The notes beneath the pieces were generated by a model. The model saw only the letters and a program-made list of their open reading frames with translations. It ran no database searches and had not been told where the DNA came from. A program made the translations under genes and the position numbers. Below, piece after piece: positions 18,082-28,058 of a stretch of DNA of 64,000 nt. Every line of letters starts with the position of its first letter. Positions within the stretch are counted from its first letter, which is position 1. Source of the DNA: Kordia periserrulae (lineage in GTDB: Bacteria; Bacteroidota; Bacteroidia; Flavobacteriales; Flavobacteriaceae); assembly GCF_003054265.1 (NCBI RefSeq), contig NZ_QBKT01000001.1, forward strand, positions 496,001-560,000. Reading direction: 5' to 3'.

Positions 18082-21000
18082 ATGACTTCTTTGAATTTTA
18101 ATAAATGGAACACCATCTTAGGATGGGTTGTTTTTTTAATCGCGTTGATTACCTTTAGTCTTACTGTAGAACCTACAGCAAGTTATTGGGATTGCGCCGA
18201 ATATATTGCCACTTCTGCAAAACTTCAAGTAGGACATCCACCAGGAGCTCCTTTCTTTCAAATGATGGGCGCCGTGTTTGCCACATTTGCTTCTGCACCT
18301 GAAGATGTAGCCTTGATGGTAAATTATTTATCCGTTTTCTCAAGTGCCTTTACTATTTTATTTATGTTCTGGTCCATTACGAATTTGGTTCGTAAAATGG
18401 CATTGCTTAAAAAAAATGACACAGAAGAAACTCCAGAATTTACAACAGCTAAGAAAATTGCCGTTTTAGGAAGCGGCTTGGTAGGCTCATTAGCCTTTAC
18501 GTTTTCCGATAGTTTTTGGTTTAGTGCCGTAGAAGCAGAAGTGTATGCGATGGCAATTTGCATCATGTCACTCATGTTTTGGTTGGCATTGCGTTGGGCT
18601 GACGAAATGCACACACCACGAGGCAACAAATGGCTGATTTTAATTTCGTTGATTGTTGGACTTTCCTTTGGAGTACATTTTATGGGATTATTGACCATTC
18701 CTGCCATTGGAATGATTTACTTCTTTAAAAATTATAAAATTGTGACTGTTCAAAATTTCATTCTTGCCAATGTAATTTCTGTAGGTGTGTTGTTGTTTAT
18801 CTTTAAATTATTATTGCCGAATGTATTACGCCTGTTTGGATATTTGGAAGTATTTTTTGTGAATACGTTTGGAATGCCGTTCAACTCAGGTTCCATTATT
18901 GCTGGATTGTTACTGATTGCAGCTTTTTACTACGGTTTAAAATATACACGCAAGAAGAACTTTCCAATTTTAAATACCATCATATTATGTACGGTGTATG
19001 TTTTGATAGGATTCTCAACTTGGTTGATGATTCCAATTCGCGCAAACGCAAACACTATTATTAATGAAAATAATCCATCAGATGCGCGTTCGTTGTTAGC
19101 CTATTACAATTTAGAACAATACCCAGAAACACATTTGCTATACGGACCAATGTACACGGATATTTATGGCGGACTTGACGAAGATGAACCGTATGTTGAC
19201 GATGCACCAAAATACGAGCGTGATTATACGCTTGGAAAATACGTCATCGTAAATCAATGGAAAGGCGCTAAGCAAAATTCCGATAGCAAACACCGAGGTT
19301 TTCTCCCACGAATGTGGAGCTCCGAACATGCAGAAAACTATATGGACTTTAGCGGCATTCTTGATTTTGATTTAAAGCCACAATATAGAGGAGAAATAGA
19401 AGCCGTGAAGTTTGTCGATTCCATAAAAACTGCTGCGGAAGAAGGCTATATTTCACCTGAAAAATTTATTAAAATTGTTAAAAATTACCGCGATTTTATC
19501 GACGTAAAGCCGCCAACATTCTGGGACAATTTCCATTACATGATTACCTACCAAATGGGCTACATGTATTGGCGCTATTTTATGTGGAACTTCGTGGGAA
19601 GACAAGACGATATTCAAGGAAAACTAGACAACCACGGAAACTGGATTAGCGGCATTAAGCTTATTGATGAAATTCACCTAGGAAGATCGCAAGATAATTT
19701 ACCGTCGGATGTACTGAATAACAAAGCACGAAACACCTATTACTTTTTACCGTTAATTTTCGGAATCTTCGGGTTTGTATTTTTACTCATGCGTGGTCAA
19801 AAACAATTTTGGGTGCTATTTGTATTCTTCATGTTTACAGGATTGGCATTAAAAATATATCTCAACGAGCGTCCTTTTGAACCTAGAGAACGTGATTATG
19901 CCTTGGTAGGCTCATTTTATGTATTTGCCATGTGGATTGGCTACGGTGTGTACGCACTATTCGATTCGTTACGATTGTATGTTGCCAACAGAACGGCGGT
20001 TGCAAGTTCAATTACAGTAGTAGCATTATTGGCTGTTCCGTTGTTAATGGCAAGTCAAAACTGGGACGATCATGACCGTTCCAATCGCTATACGGCACAA
20101 TCTACTGCAAAAGCCTATCTCAATTCCATCCAAGAAGATGTTGGTGCGATGATTTTCACCATTGGAGATAATGACACATTCGCGCTTTGGTATGCACAAG
20201 ATATTGAAGGATACCGAACGGATGTGCGAACTATCAATACCAGCTTATTAGGAACCGATTGGTACATTGATCAAATGAAACGCAAAGCGTATGAAAGTGA
20301 AGCAGTACCGTCTGAAATGACGCATGATAAATATAAGCACGGAACGCGAAACTACATTCGTTACGAACCAAATCCTAGATTTAAGGAAGACGAAGTATGG
20401 GATTTAGATCAATTCATGAATTGGGTACTCAGCGATGGAAAAGAAACAAAATACGGATACTTGATTGATAATATTTATCGCCGACCAGATTATGATATTC
20501 CTGAAAGTCAACGCAATACCATTTATTATCCTGTATACAAAATCCGTGTTCCTGTCAATAAGGAAAATGCTAAAAAATATGTTGACCCAGAAGACCACGA
20601 TAAAATTGTAGACAGCATTATTATTGAATTGCCGCGTTCTGCCATTTACAAGAACAACTTAATGATGTTGGATATTTTGAATCAAAATGATTGGAAACGT
20701 CCTATTTATTTTACAGGTGGAAGCTTTGACAAAGCTGAATATATTTGGATGAAAGATTATTTGCAGTTAGATGGTTTGGTATACAAATTAATCCCAATCA
20801 AAACAGAATTCCCGAATGAACTCGATATGGGACAAGTCAATTCAGACTTGATGTACAAAAACGTCATGACTTGGGATTGGGGTAATTCTGGAAGCGACGA
20901 CATTTACCACGATCCACAAACGCGCCGCCAAAGTATTTCGTACCGATTGAATTTGGCGAGACTCATAGAGCAACTCATCAAAGAAGAAAAGTTTGAAAAA

Positions 21001-21354
21001 GCTGAAAATGTCATCGACTTGGCGTTTGAAAAAATGCCTATCAAGTACTTTGATTTTTATGGTTTGAACGAGCCTTTTATCGACGGTTATTTCAAAATTG
21101 GAAAAACCGAAAAAGCAACGAAATACTATTACGAAGTACGCGCGAAGTATTTAGAATATTTAGACTATTACAAACAAGTTCCAGTAAGTCAAAAATACAG
21201 AGATATTGAAGATATTTTTATGAATATTGAAAAATATAGAAGTCTCTTAGAATTGTTGGAAACTAATAAACAACAAGAACTTTTAGAAAGTGAAATGGAC
21301 GTTTTTAATGGATATATTGAAATATTCGGTCCTGTTTTGAAAAGTCTTGAGTAG
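18082..21354 (+). CDS. DUF2723 multi-spanning membrane protein (TMEM260/glycosyltransferase-like)
   Basis: 1090-residue inner-membrane protein. A DUF2723 domain covers about residues 15-190, with the early acidic motif TASYWDCAEYIATS and GHPPGAPFF typical of the family. About ten to twelve membrane helices extend to residue 650. A large soluble C-terminus (about 680-1090) contains FTIGDNDTFALWYAQ and ends in TPR-like helices. The family includes TMEM260, reported as a protein O-mannosyltransferase, so a lipid-sugar-dependent transferase role is a reasonable inference. The start at ATG 18082 (MTSLNFNKWN) is chosen over an upstream TTG at 18028. Followed 18 bp later by a polysaccharide deacetylase. 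Confidence 0.85.
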   Translation: MTSLNFNKWNTILGWVVFLIALITFSLTVEPTASYWDCAEYIATSAKLQVGHPPGAPFFQMMGAVFATFASAPEDVALMVNYLSVFSSAFTILFMFWSITNLVRKMALLKKNDTEETPEFTTAKKIAVLGSGLVGSLAFTFSDSFWFSAVEAEVYAMAICIMSLMFWLALRWADEMHTPRGNKWLILISLIVGLSFGVHFMGLLTIPAIGMIYFFKNYKIVTVQNFILANVISVGVLLFIFKLLLPNVLRLFGYLEVFFVNTFGMPFNSGSIIAGLLLIAAFYYGLKYTRKKNFPILNTIILCTVYVLIGFSTWLMIPIRANANTIINENNPSDARSLLAYYNLEQYPETHLLYGPMYTDIYGGLDEDEPYVDDAPKYERDYTLGKYVIVNQWKGAKQNSDSKHRGFLPRMWSSEHAENYMDFSGILDFDLKPQYRGEIEAVKFVDSIKTAAEEGYISPEKFIKIVKNYRDFIDVKPPTFWDNFHYMITYQMGYMYWRYFMWNFVGRQDDIQGKLDNHGNWISGIKLIDEIHLGRSQDNLPSDVLNNKARNTYYFLPLIFGIFGFVFLLMRGQKQFWVLFVFFMFTGLALKIYLNERPFEPRERDYALVGSFYVFAMWIGYGVYALFDSLRLYVANRTAVASSITVVALLAVPLLMASQNWDDHDRSNRYTAQSTAKAYLNSIQEDVGAMIFTIGDNDTFALWYAQDIEGYRTDVRTINTSLLGTDWYIDQMKRKAYESEAVPSEMTHDKYKHGTRNYIRYEPNPRFKEDEVWDLDQFMNWVLSDGKETKYGYLIDNIYRRPDYDIPESQRNTIYYPVYKIRVPVNKENAKKYVDPEDHDKIVDSIIIELPRSAIYKNNLMMLDILNQNDWKRPIYFTGGSFDKAEYIWMKDYLQLDGLVYKLIPIKTEFPNELDMGQVNSDLMYKNVMTWDWGNSGSDDIYHDPQTRRQSISYRLNLARLIEQLIKEEKFEKAENVIDLAFEKMPIKYFDFYGLNEPFIDGYFKIGKTEKATKYYYEVRAKYLEYLDYYKQVPVSQKYRDIEDIFMNIEKYRSLLELLETNKQQELLESEMDVFNGYIEIFGPVLKSLE

Positions 21355-21372
21355 TTTTTAAATCTAACCTTC

Positions 21373-22023
21373 ATGAAACTCTATACCGCTAAAACTCCCA
21401 AACTGGCAAAATGGTTATTTCCATCGCTGGTTTGGGAGTTTTCGGTTACTGAAAAAAAACTTTTTCTAACGTTTGACGATGGTCCCATTCCAGAAGTAAC
21501 GCCGTGGGTTTTAGCACAACTTGCCACATACAACGCCAAAGCTACTTTTTTTTGCATTGGGGATAATGTGGAGAAACATCCAGCAATTTTTCAACAAGTA
21601 GTGGCTGCTGGACACGCTATTGGCAATCATACACAGCAACATCTAAATGGCTGGAAAGTTTCCAAAGAAACATACATCGACAACATTTGTGAAGCACAAA
21701 AAAGCATCGAAAACCACTTAGAAAATGCTGCGGAAGCGTCCAAACTATTTCGTCCGCCTTATGGAAAATTGACGCCACAACTCTGCAAAAGAATCCAAAA
21801 ATTAGGTTATAAAATTATTCTGTGGGATGTGTTAAGTGGCGATTTTGACAAGAAATTATCGCCAGAAAAGAGTCTTTCAAATGTTGTTAACAATGCAGAG
21901 GCAGGAAGCATCGTCGTATTTCACGATAGCCTCAAAGCATTTGAAAAATTAAAATATGCGCTTCCGAAAGTATTGCAGCACTTTCATGAATTAGGATATA
22001 CGTTTGAACGAATTCTGCTTTAA
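21373..22023 (+). CDS. Polysaccharide deacetylase (NodB domain, carbohydrate esterase 4)
   Basis: 216-residue metal-dependent deacetylase. The NodB motifs are visible: FLTFDDGPIPEVTPWVL (motif 1, metal-binding Asp pair), IGNHTQQHLNGW (motif 2, HxxxH), RPPYGKLTP (motif 3) and VVFHDS near the C-terminus. No signal peptide is evident, although the hydrophobic KLAKWLFPSLVWEF stretch near the start could associate with the membrane. It starts 18 bp after the DUF2723 gene and probably shares its transcript. Its last 4 bp overlap the convergent thioredoxin-fold gene. Confidence 0.9.
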   Translation: MKLYTAKTPKLAKWLFPSLVWEFSVTEKKLFLTFDDGPIPEVTPWVLAQLATYNAKATFFCIGDNVEKHPAIFQQVVAAGHAIGNHTQQHLNGWKVSKETYIDNICEAQKSIENHLENAAEASKLFRPPYGKLTPQLCKRIQKLGYKIILWDVLSGDFDKKLSPEKSLSNVVNNAEAGSIVVFHDSLKAFEKLKYALPKVLQHFHELGYTFERILL

Positions 22024-22316
22024 ACGTGCTCAGAAATCAATCCGATTAAAGTATTAGCATCTTGCTCGCCGCTTTGTCTCCACACCATTTCACCATGCTT
22101 GTAAATCATCAATGTGGGAAGTCCTTTCACGCGTAAGGCTTCTGCCAATTCTTTATTTTTATCCACGTCTATTTTAATTACTTTGGCTTTGTCGCCAAGA
22201 GCTGCTGCAACATCGCGCAATACCGCATGCATTGCTTTCGATTGCTCATTCCATTCTGTATAAAAGTCTAACAAAATTGGAATATTTGCACTAATTAAGT
22301 CACCAAACTTAGACAT
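22020..22316 (-). CDS. Thioredoxin-fold protein lacking the CxxC active site
   Basis: 98-residue cytoplasmic protein with a full thioredoxin fold pattern: ILLDFYTEWNEQSKAMHAVL, then KVIKIDVDKNKELAEALRVK, then the cis-proline segment GLPTLMIYKHGE. The WCGPCK active site of thioredoxins is replaced by WNEQSK, so disulfide reductase activity is not possible by the standard mechanism. Fold and missing cysteines are seen directly; function is unknown and could be chaperone-like or regulatory. ATG at 22316 (MSKFGDL) is preferred to an upstream TTG at 22322. Convergent with the deacetylase, overlapping by 4 bp. Confidence 0.87.
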   Translation of the reverse strand: MSKFGDLISANIPILLDFYTEWNEQSKAMHAVLRDVAAALGDKAKVIKIDVDKNKELAEALRVKGLPTLMIYKHGEMVWRQSGEQDANTLIGLISEHV

Positions 22317-22381
22317 AAGCAAATGTTTTTATTTTATGGAATTATTACATTTTTAACCTAAAAAATAACAATCCGCTATTA

Positions 22382-22389
22382 CAAATGTA
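22382..22389 (-). promoter_or_regulatory. Putative -7 element for the thioredoxin-fold gene
   Basis: The minus strand reads TACATTTG, a perfect TAnnTTTG match, 66 bp upstream of the ATG at 22316 and in the gap after the metallophosphoesterase gene. Confidence 0.42.
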
Positions 22390-22403
22390 CTATTTTCTTG
22401 CGA

Positions 22404-23714
22404 TTATGCCACTTTCTCGCGTTTTTTCAGTTCTATCACGGTAATTTCAGGCCAAATTCCAACACGTCCAGGAAACGCCAACACACCAAATCCGCGGTTT
22501 ACATGCAAGTATTTCCCTGCTTCTTCATACAAACCTGCCCAACGTGGATATCGATATTTTACAGGACTCCACTTGAAATTTAAAAACGGAATTTCAATGC
22601 CAAACTGCATTCCGTGTGTATGTCCGGCAAGCGTCAATTGAATTTTTTTCTCAAAATTGATGATATTACTTTCATCGACCACATCGGTTGGACGAATGAC
22701 TTCCTTTCCTTCTTTATTTTTTGGAAACTGCATTTCTTTATAGTCAAAGTGCGAAGGATCATGCGAAAGCAACACATTAAATTCTCCATCAACAACGTTT
22801 TCTGTAGCTTTTTTTAAACTTCCCTTCTTGGGAAAGTGTCCAGAAGCACCCCAATTTTCAACACCTAAAATATGTAACTTTTCACCGTTGCGTTCTATTG
22901 TTTTTTTATCGTTTAACAATAGATTGAACCCAATGTCTTTATGAACTTGTTCTATTTTTTTGTGATTTTCTAGAATTTCTGCTTTCGTTTCATACGCATA
23001 AAAACCATAATCGTGATTTCCCAGTACGGAATATTTTCCATCTTTGGCTTCTAAACGTTTAAAGGTATCAATCCACGGATGCATTTCTTCCGCCACAGCG
23101 TTTACAATATCGCCTGTAAAGAGAATGACATCACTTTGTTGCTCGTTGATCAAATCGACCGCGTATGCTACTTTTTCTTTATTGTCAAAACTTCCCGCAT
23201 GAATGTCTGAAATTTGCGTAAGCGTATAACCATCAAACGCAGCAGGCAAATCGTCAAAAAACATCGTATGCTTAATGACTCTAAAGTCGTATCGTCCTTT
23301 AAAAACGCCGTATAAAAATCCCGCAAAGGGAATAGCGGCAATACCCAATGCCAGTTGACTAATAAATTTTCGCCTGCCTGGTAAGGCTTCTGTGGCAGAC
23401 ATTCCGCTGTGTTGAAAATAGTTGAACAATCCTGTAAAAAAACGGAAAATATCTTCTATAAATAAAATCGCAAGAATAAACAATTTCGGCACGGTCAGCG
23501 TCAGCAACATGGCAATGGCATATCCTAATGATAAACTAAAACGACCTTCACGCTGCGCAATGCTCATTTGATAGAAAAAAACACCATAAACAAGTACCGT
23601 AAATACCCAAAATCCGATGAGTATAAATTTGTTGGCAGTCAATGTACGAATGGAAAAAAAAGTGTACAGTTCTAGAATAAAAACCAGCACTATAGGAATG
23701 ATGAATCGTAGCAT
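22404..23714 (-). CDS. Membrane-anchored calcineurin-like metallophosphoesterase
   Basis: 436-residue protein. Three hydrophobic segments in the first 100 residues and another near 118-140 (ISQLALGIAAIPFAGFLYGV) anchor it. The phosphoesterase domain follows, with all metal-site motifs: ISDIHAG, FTGDIVNA, VLGNHDYG, LLSHDP and LAGHTHGMQFG. This arrangement is like the YkuE/YaeI family, some members of which hydrolyse phospholipid-linked or UDP-sugar pyrophosphates; the substrate here cannot be named. Single gene with its own promoter-like box, downstream of cphA in the same direction but 243 bp away. Confidence 0.9.
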   Translation of the reverse strand: MLRFIIPIVLVFILELYTFFSIRTLTANKFILIGFWVFTVLVYGVFFYQMSIAQREGRFSLSLGYAIAMLLTLTVPKLFILAILFIEDIFRFFTGLFNYFQHSGMSATEALPGRRKFISQLALGIAAIPFAGFLYGVFKGRYDFRVIKHTMFFDDLPAAFDGYTLTQISDIHAGSFDNKEKVAYAVDLINEQQSDVILFTGDIVNAVAEEMHPWIDTFKRLEAKDGKYSVLGNHDYGFYAYETKAEILENHKKIEQVHKDIGFNLLLNDKKTIERNGEKLHILGVENWGASGHFPKKGSLKKATENVVDGEFNVLLSHDPSHFDYKEMQFPKNKEGKEVIRPTDVVDESNIINFEKKIQLTLAGHTHGMQFGIEIPFLNFKWSPVKYRYPRWAGLYEEAGKYLHVNRGFGVLAFPGRVGIWPEITVIELKKREKVA

Positions 23715-23728
23715 TTTGTAAATTTTAA

Positions 23729-23736
23729 CAAATGTA
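23729..23736 (-). promoter_or_regulatory. Putative -7 element for the metallophosphoesterase gene
   Basis: The minus strand reads TACATTTG, matching TAnnTTTG, 15 bp upstream of the ATG at 23714. Confidence 0.4.
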
Positions 23737-23872
23737 ATTTTTCTTCAATGAACGCTTTTTGTTTTTAGAGGAACTTTAACATTCGCTGCACTCAATTCTA
23801 GGGTTTAAAAATTCATTGATTCAAGTTTTTTTCACGCTTTGCTTTTAGATTGTTGGACTTGTCAGTTAGAGC

Positions 23873-23921
23873 GCAGTTGAGAACAACTTAGAAACTTTGG
23901 TTTCGGCTGTATCTCAACTGC
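23873..23921. repeat. Intergenic inverted repeat (10-bp arms)
   Basis: GCAGTTGAGA at 23873-23882 pairs perfectly with TCTCAACTGC at 23912-23921 around a 29-nt loop. It lies 37 bp downstream of the cphA stop and may be a transcript-end hairpin or a dispersed palindromic repeat. There is no T-run directly after it. Confidence 0.6.
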
Positions 23922-23957
23922 ACTTAATTTGACATCTATGTGATTTTTAAAAATCTT

Positions 23958-26609
23958 TTACTTATTCGGAATATCGTCTGGTGTAAAATCGTACAGTTTA
24001 TTGGATTCTTCTTCTTTAAGTTTTTTCACCAAATCCAACGCATCTGGAACCACATCGCTACACAACACAATTAGTGAACCGTTTTTGGCATTTTCTACCG
24101 CGTGCAAAATGGCTTGTTTTTCGGATGGAATGACCGTTGTTTTCTTGTTTGGATCGTGCATTTTAATGCCGTCTTCCAACATTTTGATGAGTTCTGCTTC
24201 CGTTTTTCCGCGCAATTGTTTGTCTTGACGAATAATCACTTCATCAAACATTGCTGCTGCCAATGCGCCCATTTCGTTATTATCTTCCACGCGTCTGTCG
24301 CCAATTCCTGCAATAATTCCGACTTTTTCAGTAGCTTCCAAATTGTCAACAAATTGTTTCAGCGCGCGCATTCCTGCAGGATTGTGTGCATAATCTACTA
24401 AAATTTGGAAGTTTTTGAATTTGAACAGATTCAAACGTCCAGGTGTTTGTGAAGCGGAAGGAATAAAGGTTTCTAACGCAACTTTCATGTCTTCCAGCGT
24501 AAATCCTTTTAAATATCCCGCAATCACTGCTGGCAACACATTTTGAATCATAAAGGTTGCTTTTCCGCCAAAAGTTAACGGCACATTGACTGCTTTGATG
24601 ATGCGCATTTTCCATTCGCCTCTACACAAAGTGATGTAACCATTTTCATAAATAGCACAAATACCACCGCGTTTTTGCATGGCTTTGATGTGCGGATTGT
24701 TTTCGTCGAGCGAGAATAATGCTACGTTGCATTCTACATTTTTACGCATTGCATAGACTAGTTCGTCGTCTGCGTTTAAAATTGCGGTTCCATCTGGCAA
24801 AACTGTTTCTGGAATGACACCTTTTACTTTTGCCAATTGCTCAATGGTATGAATTCCTTTCAAGCCTAAATGATCAGCCGCTACATTGGTTACAATTCCG
24901 ATATCGCAGTTTTTAAAGCCCAATCCTGCACGCAACAATCCGCCACGTGCACATTCCAACACCGCAAAATTTACCGTTGGATCTTTGAGTACAAATTCTG
25001 CACTTGCCGGACCTGTACAATCGCCCGTCATCAGTAATCTATTTTGAATGTACACGCCATCACTTGTAGTATAACCCACTTTATAACCTTTCATTTTAGC
25101 CATGTGCGCGATGAGTCGCGTTGTGGTTGTTTTTCCATTGGTTCCCGTAATCGCAATGATTGGAATTCGGGAAGTTGATCCTGGAGGAAATAGTTTGTCA
25201 ATTACAGGAGCTGCCACGTTTCTTGGCAATCCTTCCGTTGGCGCTAAGTGCATACGGAATCCTGGCCCTGCGTTGACTTCCAATACGGCGCCGCCTGTTT
25301 CTGACAACGGTTTGCTGATGTCGGAAGTCATGACATCAATTCCGCAAATATCTAAGTCGATAATTTTTGAGATACGTTCTGCCATAAACACATTGGCTGG
25401 ATGTACGATGTCAGTAACGTCTTCAGCCGTTCCACCTGTACTGAGGTTTGCCGTGTCTTTTAACATCATGACTTCATCTTTTTCCAAAACGGTTTCTAAG
25501 GTATATCCTTTTGCGGCGATGAGCGTTTCGGTCAACGTATTGACCTTAATCATCGTCAATACTTTTTCGTGTCCATACCCTCTGCGTTCGTCTTTGTTAA
25601 CCTCATCAATTAATTCTTGAATCGTTGATTTTCCATCTCCAATCACATGTGCTGGTGTACGTTTTGCCGCTGCAACCAATTTATTATTGATAACTAACAG
25701 ACGATAATCATCTCCCGTTATATATTTTTCTACGATGACCGACCTCGAAACTTCTTGTGCTTCTTTAAAGGCTACCAAGGCTTCTTCATACGAATTGATA
25801 TCTACTGTAATGCCGCGTCCGTGATTTCCGTTAATGGGTTTTATTACCAAAGGAAATCCTACATAGCGACAAGCGTCTTTTAAATTGCTTTCGCGACGAA
25901 TGATATCTCCGCGCGGCACTTCTACTTCGGCTTGTTCTAGTAAGTACTTGGTATCTTCTTTATCACAAGCGATTTCCACACCAATATTGCTGGTTTCACT
26001 CGTTACCGTTGCTTGAATACGCTTTTGATTTGCCCCGTAACCTAATTGACAGAGTGAGTAACGGTTCAATCGAATCCATGGAATGCCTCTGCTTGCTGCT
26101 TCTTCTACAATAGAACCTGTGCTTGGTCCTAAACGTTCTTCTTCACGAATTTCGCGCATTTCTTGAATATCCGACGCTAAGTCGTATTCTTCGCCAGCAA
26201 TCAACGCTTCACAAATACGAACGGCAGCTTTAGCGGCATAGCGTCCTACTTTTTCTTCCATATAGGAGAACACTACATTGTACACACCTTCTTCGCCATA
26301 GCCACGCGTTCTACCAAATCCTGTGTCCATTCCCGCCAAGGTTTGTATTTCAAGCGCAATATGTTCAATGACATGTCCCATCCAAGTACCTTCATCGACA
26401 CGCATAAAAAAACCACCTTCGCAACCTTCCGAACAACGGTGTGAATACATGGAAGGAAACATGGCTTTGAGTCGGTCGCCAAAACCGTCAACTTTGTTTG
26501 TTGGATAGTGTTCCATTTCTTGTAAATCCAACACCATTACGATGAGTTTATGTCTTCTTACCGACCAGTAATTTGGGCCGCGCATTGCATTGATACTTCT
26601 AATTTCCAT
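23958..26609 (-). CDS. cphA: Cyanophycin synthetase
   Basis: 883-residue enzyme that polymerises aspartate and arginine, without ribosomes, into multi-L-arginyl-poly-L-aspartate, a nitrogen and carbon reserve. The N-terminal domain (about 1-160) carries HVIEHIALEIQTLAGMD. The ATP-grasp domain (about 215-480) has GNHGRGITVDI and LEVNAGPGFRMHLAP, which adds Asp in the family. The Mur-ligase-like domain starts near residue 490 with the P-loop ITGTNGKTTTTR, and has VDYAHNPAGMRAL towards the C-terminus, the Arg-adding part. The length matches known CphA1 proteins. It is divergent from the cyanophycinase gene. Confidence 0.95.
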   Translation of the reverse strand: MEIRSINAMRGPNYWSVRRHKLIVMVLDLQEMEHYPTNKVDGFGDRLKAMFPSMYSHRCSEGCEGGFFMRVDEGTWMGHVIEHIALEIQTLAGMDTGFGRTRGYGEEGVYNVVFSYMEEKVGRYAAKAAVRICEALIAGEEYDLASDIQEMREIREEERLGPSTGSIVEEAASRGIPWIRLNRYSLCQLGYGANQKRIQATVTSETSNIGVEIACDKEDTKYLLEQAEVEVPRGDIIRRESNLKDACRYVGFPLVIKPINGNHGRGITVDINSYEEALVAFKEAQEVSRSVIVEKYITGDDYRLLVINNKLVAAAKRTPAHVIGDGKSTIQELIDEVNKDERRGYGHEKVLTMIKVNTLTETLIAAKGYTLETVLEKDEVMMLKDTANLSTGGTAEDVTDIVHPANVFMAERISKIIDLDICGIDVMTSDISKPLSETGGAVLEVNAGPGFRMHLAPTEGLPRNVAAPVIDKLFPPGSTSRIPIIAITGTNGKTTTTRLIAHMAKMKGYKVGYTTSDGVYIQNRLLMTGDCTGPASAEFVLKDPTVNFAVLECARGGLLRAGLGFKNCDIGIVTNVAADHLGLKGIHTIEQLAKVKGVIPETVLPDGTAILNADDELVYAMRKNVECNVALFSLDENNPHIKAMQKRGGICAIYENGYITLCRGEWKMRIIKAVNVPLTFGGKATFMIQNVLPAVIAGYLKGFTLEDMKVALETFIPSASQTPGRLNLFKFKNFQILVDYAHNPAGMRALKQFVDNLEATEKVGIIAGIGDRRVEDNNEMGALAAAMFDEVIIRQDKQLRGKTEAELIKMLEDGIKMHDPNKKTTVIPSEKQAILHAVENAKNGSLIVLCSDVVPDALDLVKKLKEEESNKLYDFTPDDIPNK

Positions 26610-26762
26610 GTGTTATCTTGGTTTGGTGGTTAATTCACTTGTTTTATCACAAGCCTAGTGATAAATATAGAAAAATTTCACAGATTTCTGTATTGATTTC
26701 TGCATTCTGTTGATATCCTTTAAGATTAGACTAAAAAAGAAACGCCACTCCAAAATTTGTAT

Positions 26763-26770
26763 TATTTTTG
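26763..26770 (+). promoter_or_regulatory. Putative -7 element for the cyanophycinase gene
   Basis: TATTTTTG matches TAnnTTTG and ends 16 bp before the chosen ATG at 26787. It lies in the 177-bp divergent region between cphA and cphB. Confidence 0.42.
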
Positions 26771-26786
26771 CAACCACAAAAATCAC

Positions 26787-27656
26787 ATGAACATGCAGCA
26801 GATTAAAGGAACATTAATTCCGATTGGAGGTAATGAAGACAAAGGCATTGAGGAAGATGAAATGTACACACTCGATTTTATTGATGAGGGTATTTTATTT
26901 CATGTAGTCAAAGAAGCTGGTGGCGAAAATGCGAATATTGTAGTGATTCCAACTGCCTCAAGTATTCCTGTAGAAGTTGGTGAAAATTATTTGACCGCTT
27001 TCCGAACGTTGGGTTGTAACAACGTGACAGTACTGGATATTAGAAGCAAAAAAGACGCAGAAAAAGAATCGTCAATTGCATTGATTGAAAACGCAAATTG
27101 CATTATGTTTTCGGGCGGTGATCAGTCGAAAATTACGGATAAGATTGGCGGTACTAAAATTCATGAGATTTTAGTGCATCGCTATCAAAATGAGGTTGGT
27201 TTTGTGATTGCGGGAACGAGTGCTGGCGCCATGGCAATGGCAACCGAAATGATTGCAGGCGGAAGTGCTTCAGAATCGTTTATTAAAGGCGCCGTACGCA
27301 TGTATAAAGGTTTGGGATTGATTCCTGAGTTGATGATTGACACCCATTTTATTCGCCGAGGACGTTTTGGTCGCCAGTCAGAAGCAGTGGCAAAATTTCC
27401 AAATTTGATTGGTATTGGCTTGGCAGAAGATACGGGGATGATTATTAAGAATGGTAACGATTGTACTGTAATTGGTTCAGGCATGGTGATTGTGTTTGAT
27501 GGTTCGACACTGACGCATAATAATGAAAAAGTTTTGCAAGAAGGAACACCTATGACGATGGCAAATATGACCATTCATGTACTTTCAAACGGTGATCAGT
27601 TTGATATTCAAAATCGGAAAGTAACGGTATTGCCTATTGAGGCACCGTTTATTTAG
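26787..27656 (+). CDS. cphB: Cyanophycinase
   Basis: 289-residue serine peptidase (S51 family) that cleaves cyanophycin to beta-Asp-Arg dipeptides. The catalytic-serine elbow is AGTSAGAMAM near residue 141. The conserved early motif GTLIPIGGNEDKG and FSGGDQSKI are also present, as is DTHFIRRGRFGR. The start is set at ATG 26787 (MNMQQIKGTLIPIGG), because the frame upstream offers only TTG. It faces away from cphA across a shared promoter region, and the isoaspartyl peptidase that would split the dipeptide lies 410 bp downstream on the other strand. Confidence 0.94.
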   Translation: MNMQQIKGTLIPIGGNEDKGIEEDEMYTLDFIDEGILFHVVKEAGGENANIVVIPTASSIPVEVGENYLTAFRTLGCNNVTVLDIRSKKDAEKESSIALIENANCIMFSGGDQSKITDKIGGTKIHEILVHRYQNEVGFVIAGTSAGAMAMATEMIAGGSASESFIKGAVRMYKGLGLIPELMIDTHFIRRGRFGRQSEAVAKFPNLIGIGLAEDTGMIIKNGNDCTVIGSGMVIVFDGSTLTHNNEKVLQEGTPMTMANMTIHVLSNGDQFDIQNRKVTVLPIEAPFI

Positions 27657-27710
27657 ACTGTTAGATGTTAGATCGGCTACGCCTTTTAGACTTTTTTGTG
27701 CGCTTTGCTT

Positions 27711-27877
27711 TTTGGTATTTTGGTATGTTCGTATGCTGGTATTGCTTTGCTTTTGGTATGCTTCGCACGAATTGTCATTCTTGTGACTTGTACTGAGATT
27801 TTCGAAGTAAGTTAGGAATCTGCTTTTAGTGTGAAATTTTTTATGACTTTTTTATTTGGAAGAATGTACTTTGAAAG
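27711..27877 (+). repeat. Long dispersed repeat, copy A, containing the GTCATTC palindrome
   Basis: About 167 bp similar to 48728-48890 in inverted orientation. Inside, 27774-27822 is a diverged copy of the palindrome that reads gtcattcctgcgacttg at its left end elsewhere. The flanks (ttttggtattttggtatg on one side, gaagaatgtactttgaaag on the other) are also shared. The rest of the 27657-28066 gap holds only this, a direct repeat and low-complexity sequence; I see no gene. Confidence 0.7.
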
Positions 27878-28058
27878 CAATTGACACATTGCTACATTTT
27901 CAAATTATCAAATTGAGTACGCTTGCTTTGCTTAATTTAAAGATTGAAAAATTAAATGATTCAAAAATTTTCTTTGAATAACTTCTTTTTCTGTTTTTTC
28001 AGGAAATAACCTTTGAAAGCAATTGACACATTGCTACATTTTCAAATTATCAAATTGA
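27869..28058. repeat. Pair of exact 48-bp direct repeats
   Basis: The 48-bp segment beginning ctttgaaagcaattgacaca occurs at 27869-27916 and again at 28011-28058. The second copy runs straight into the 42-bp palindrome at the 3' end of the isoaspartyl peptidase gene. Confidence 0.85.
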
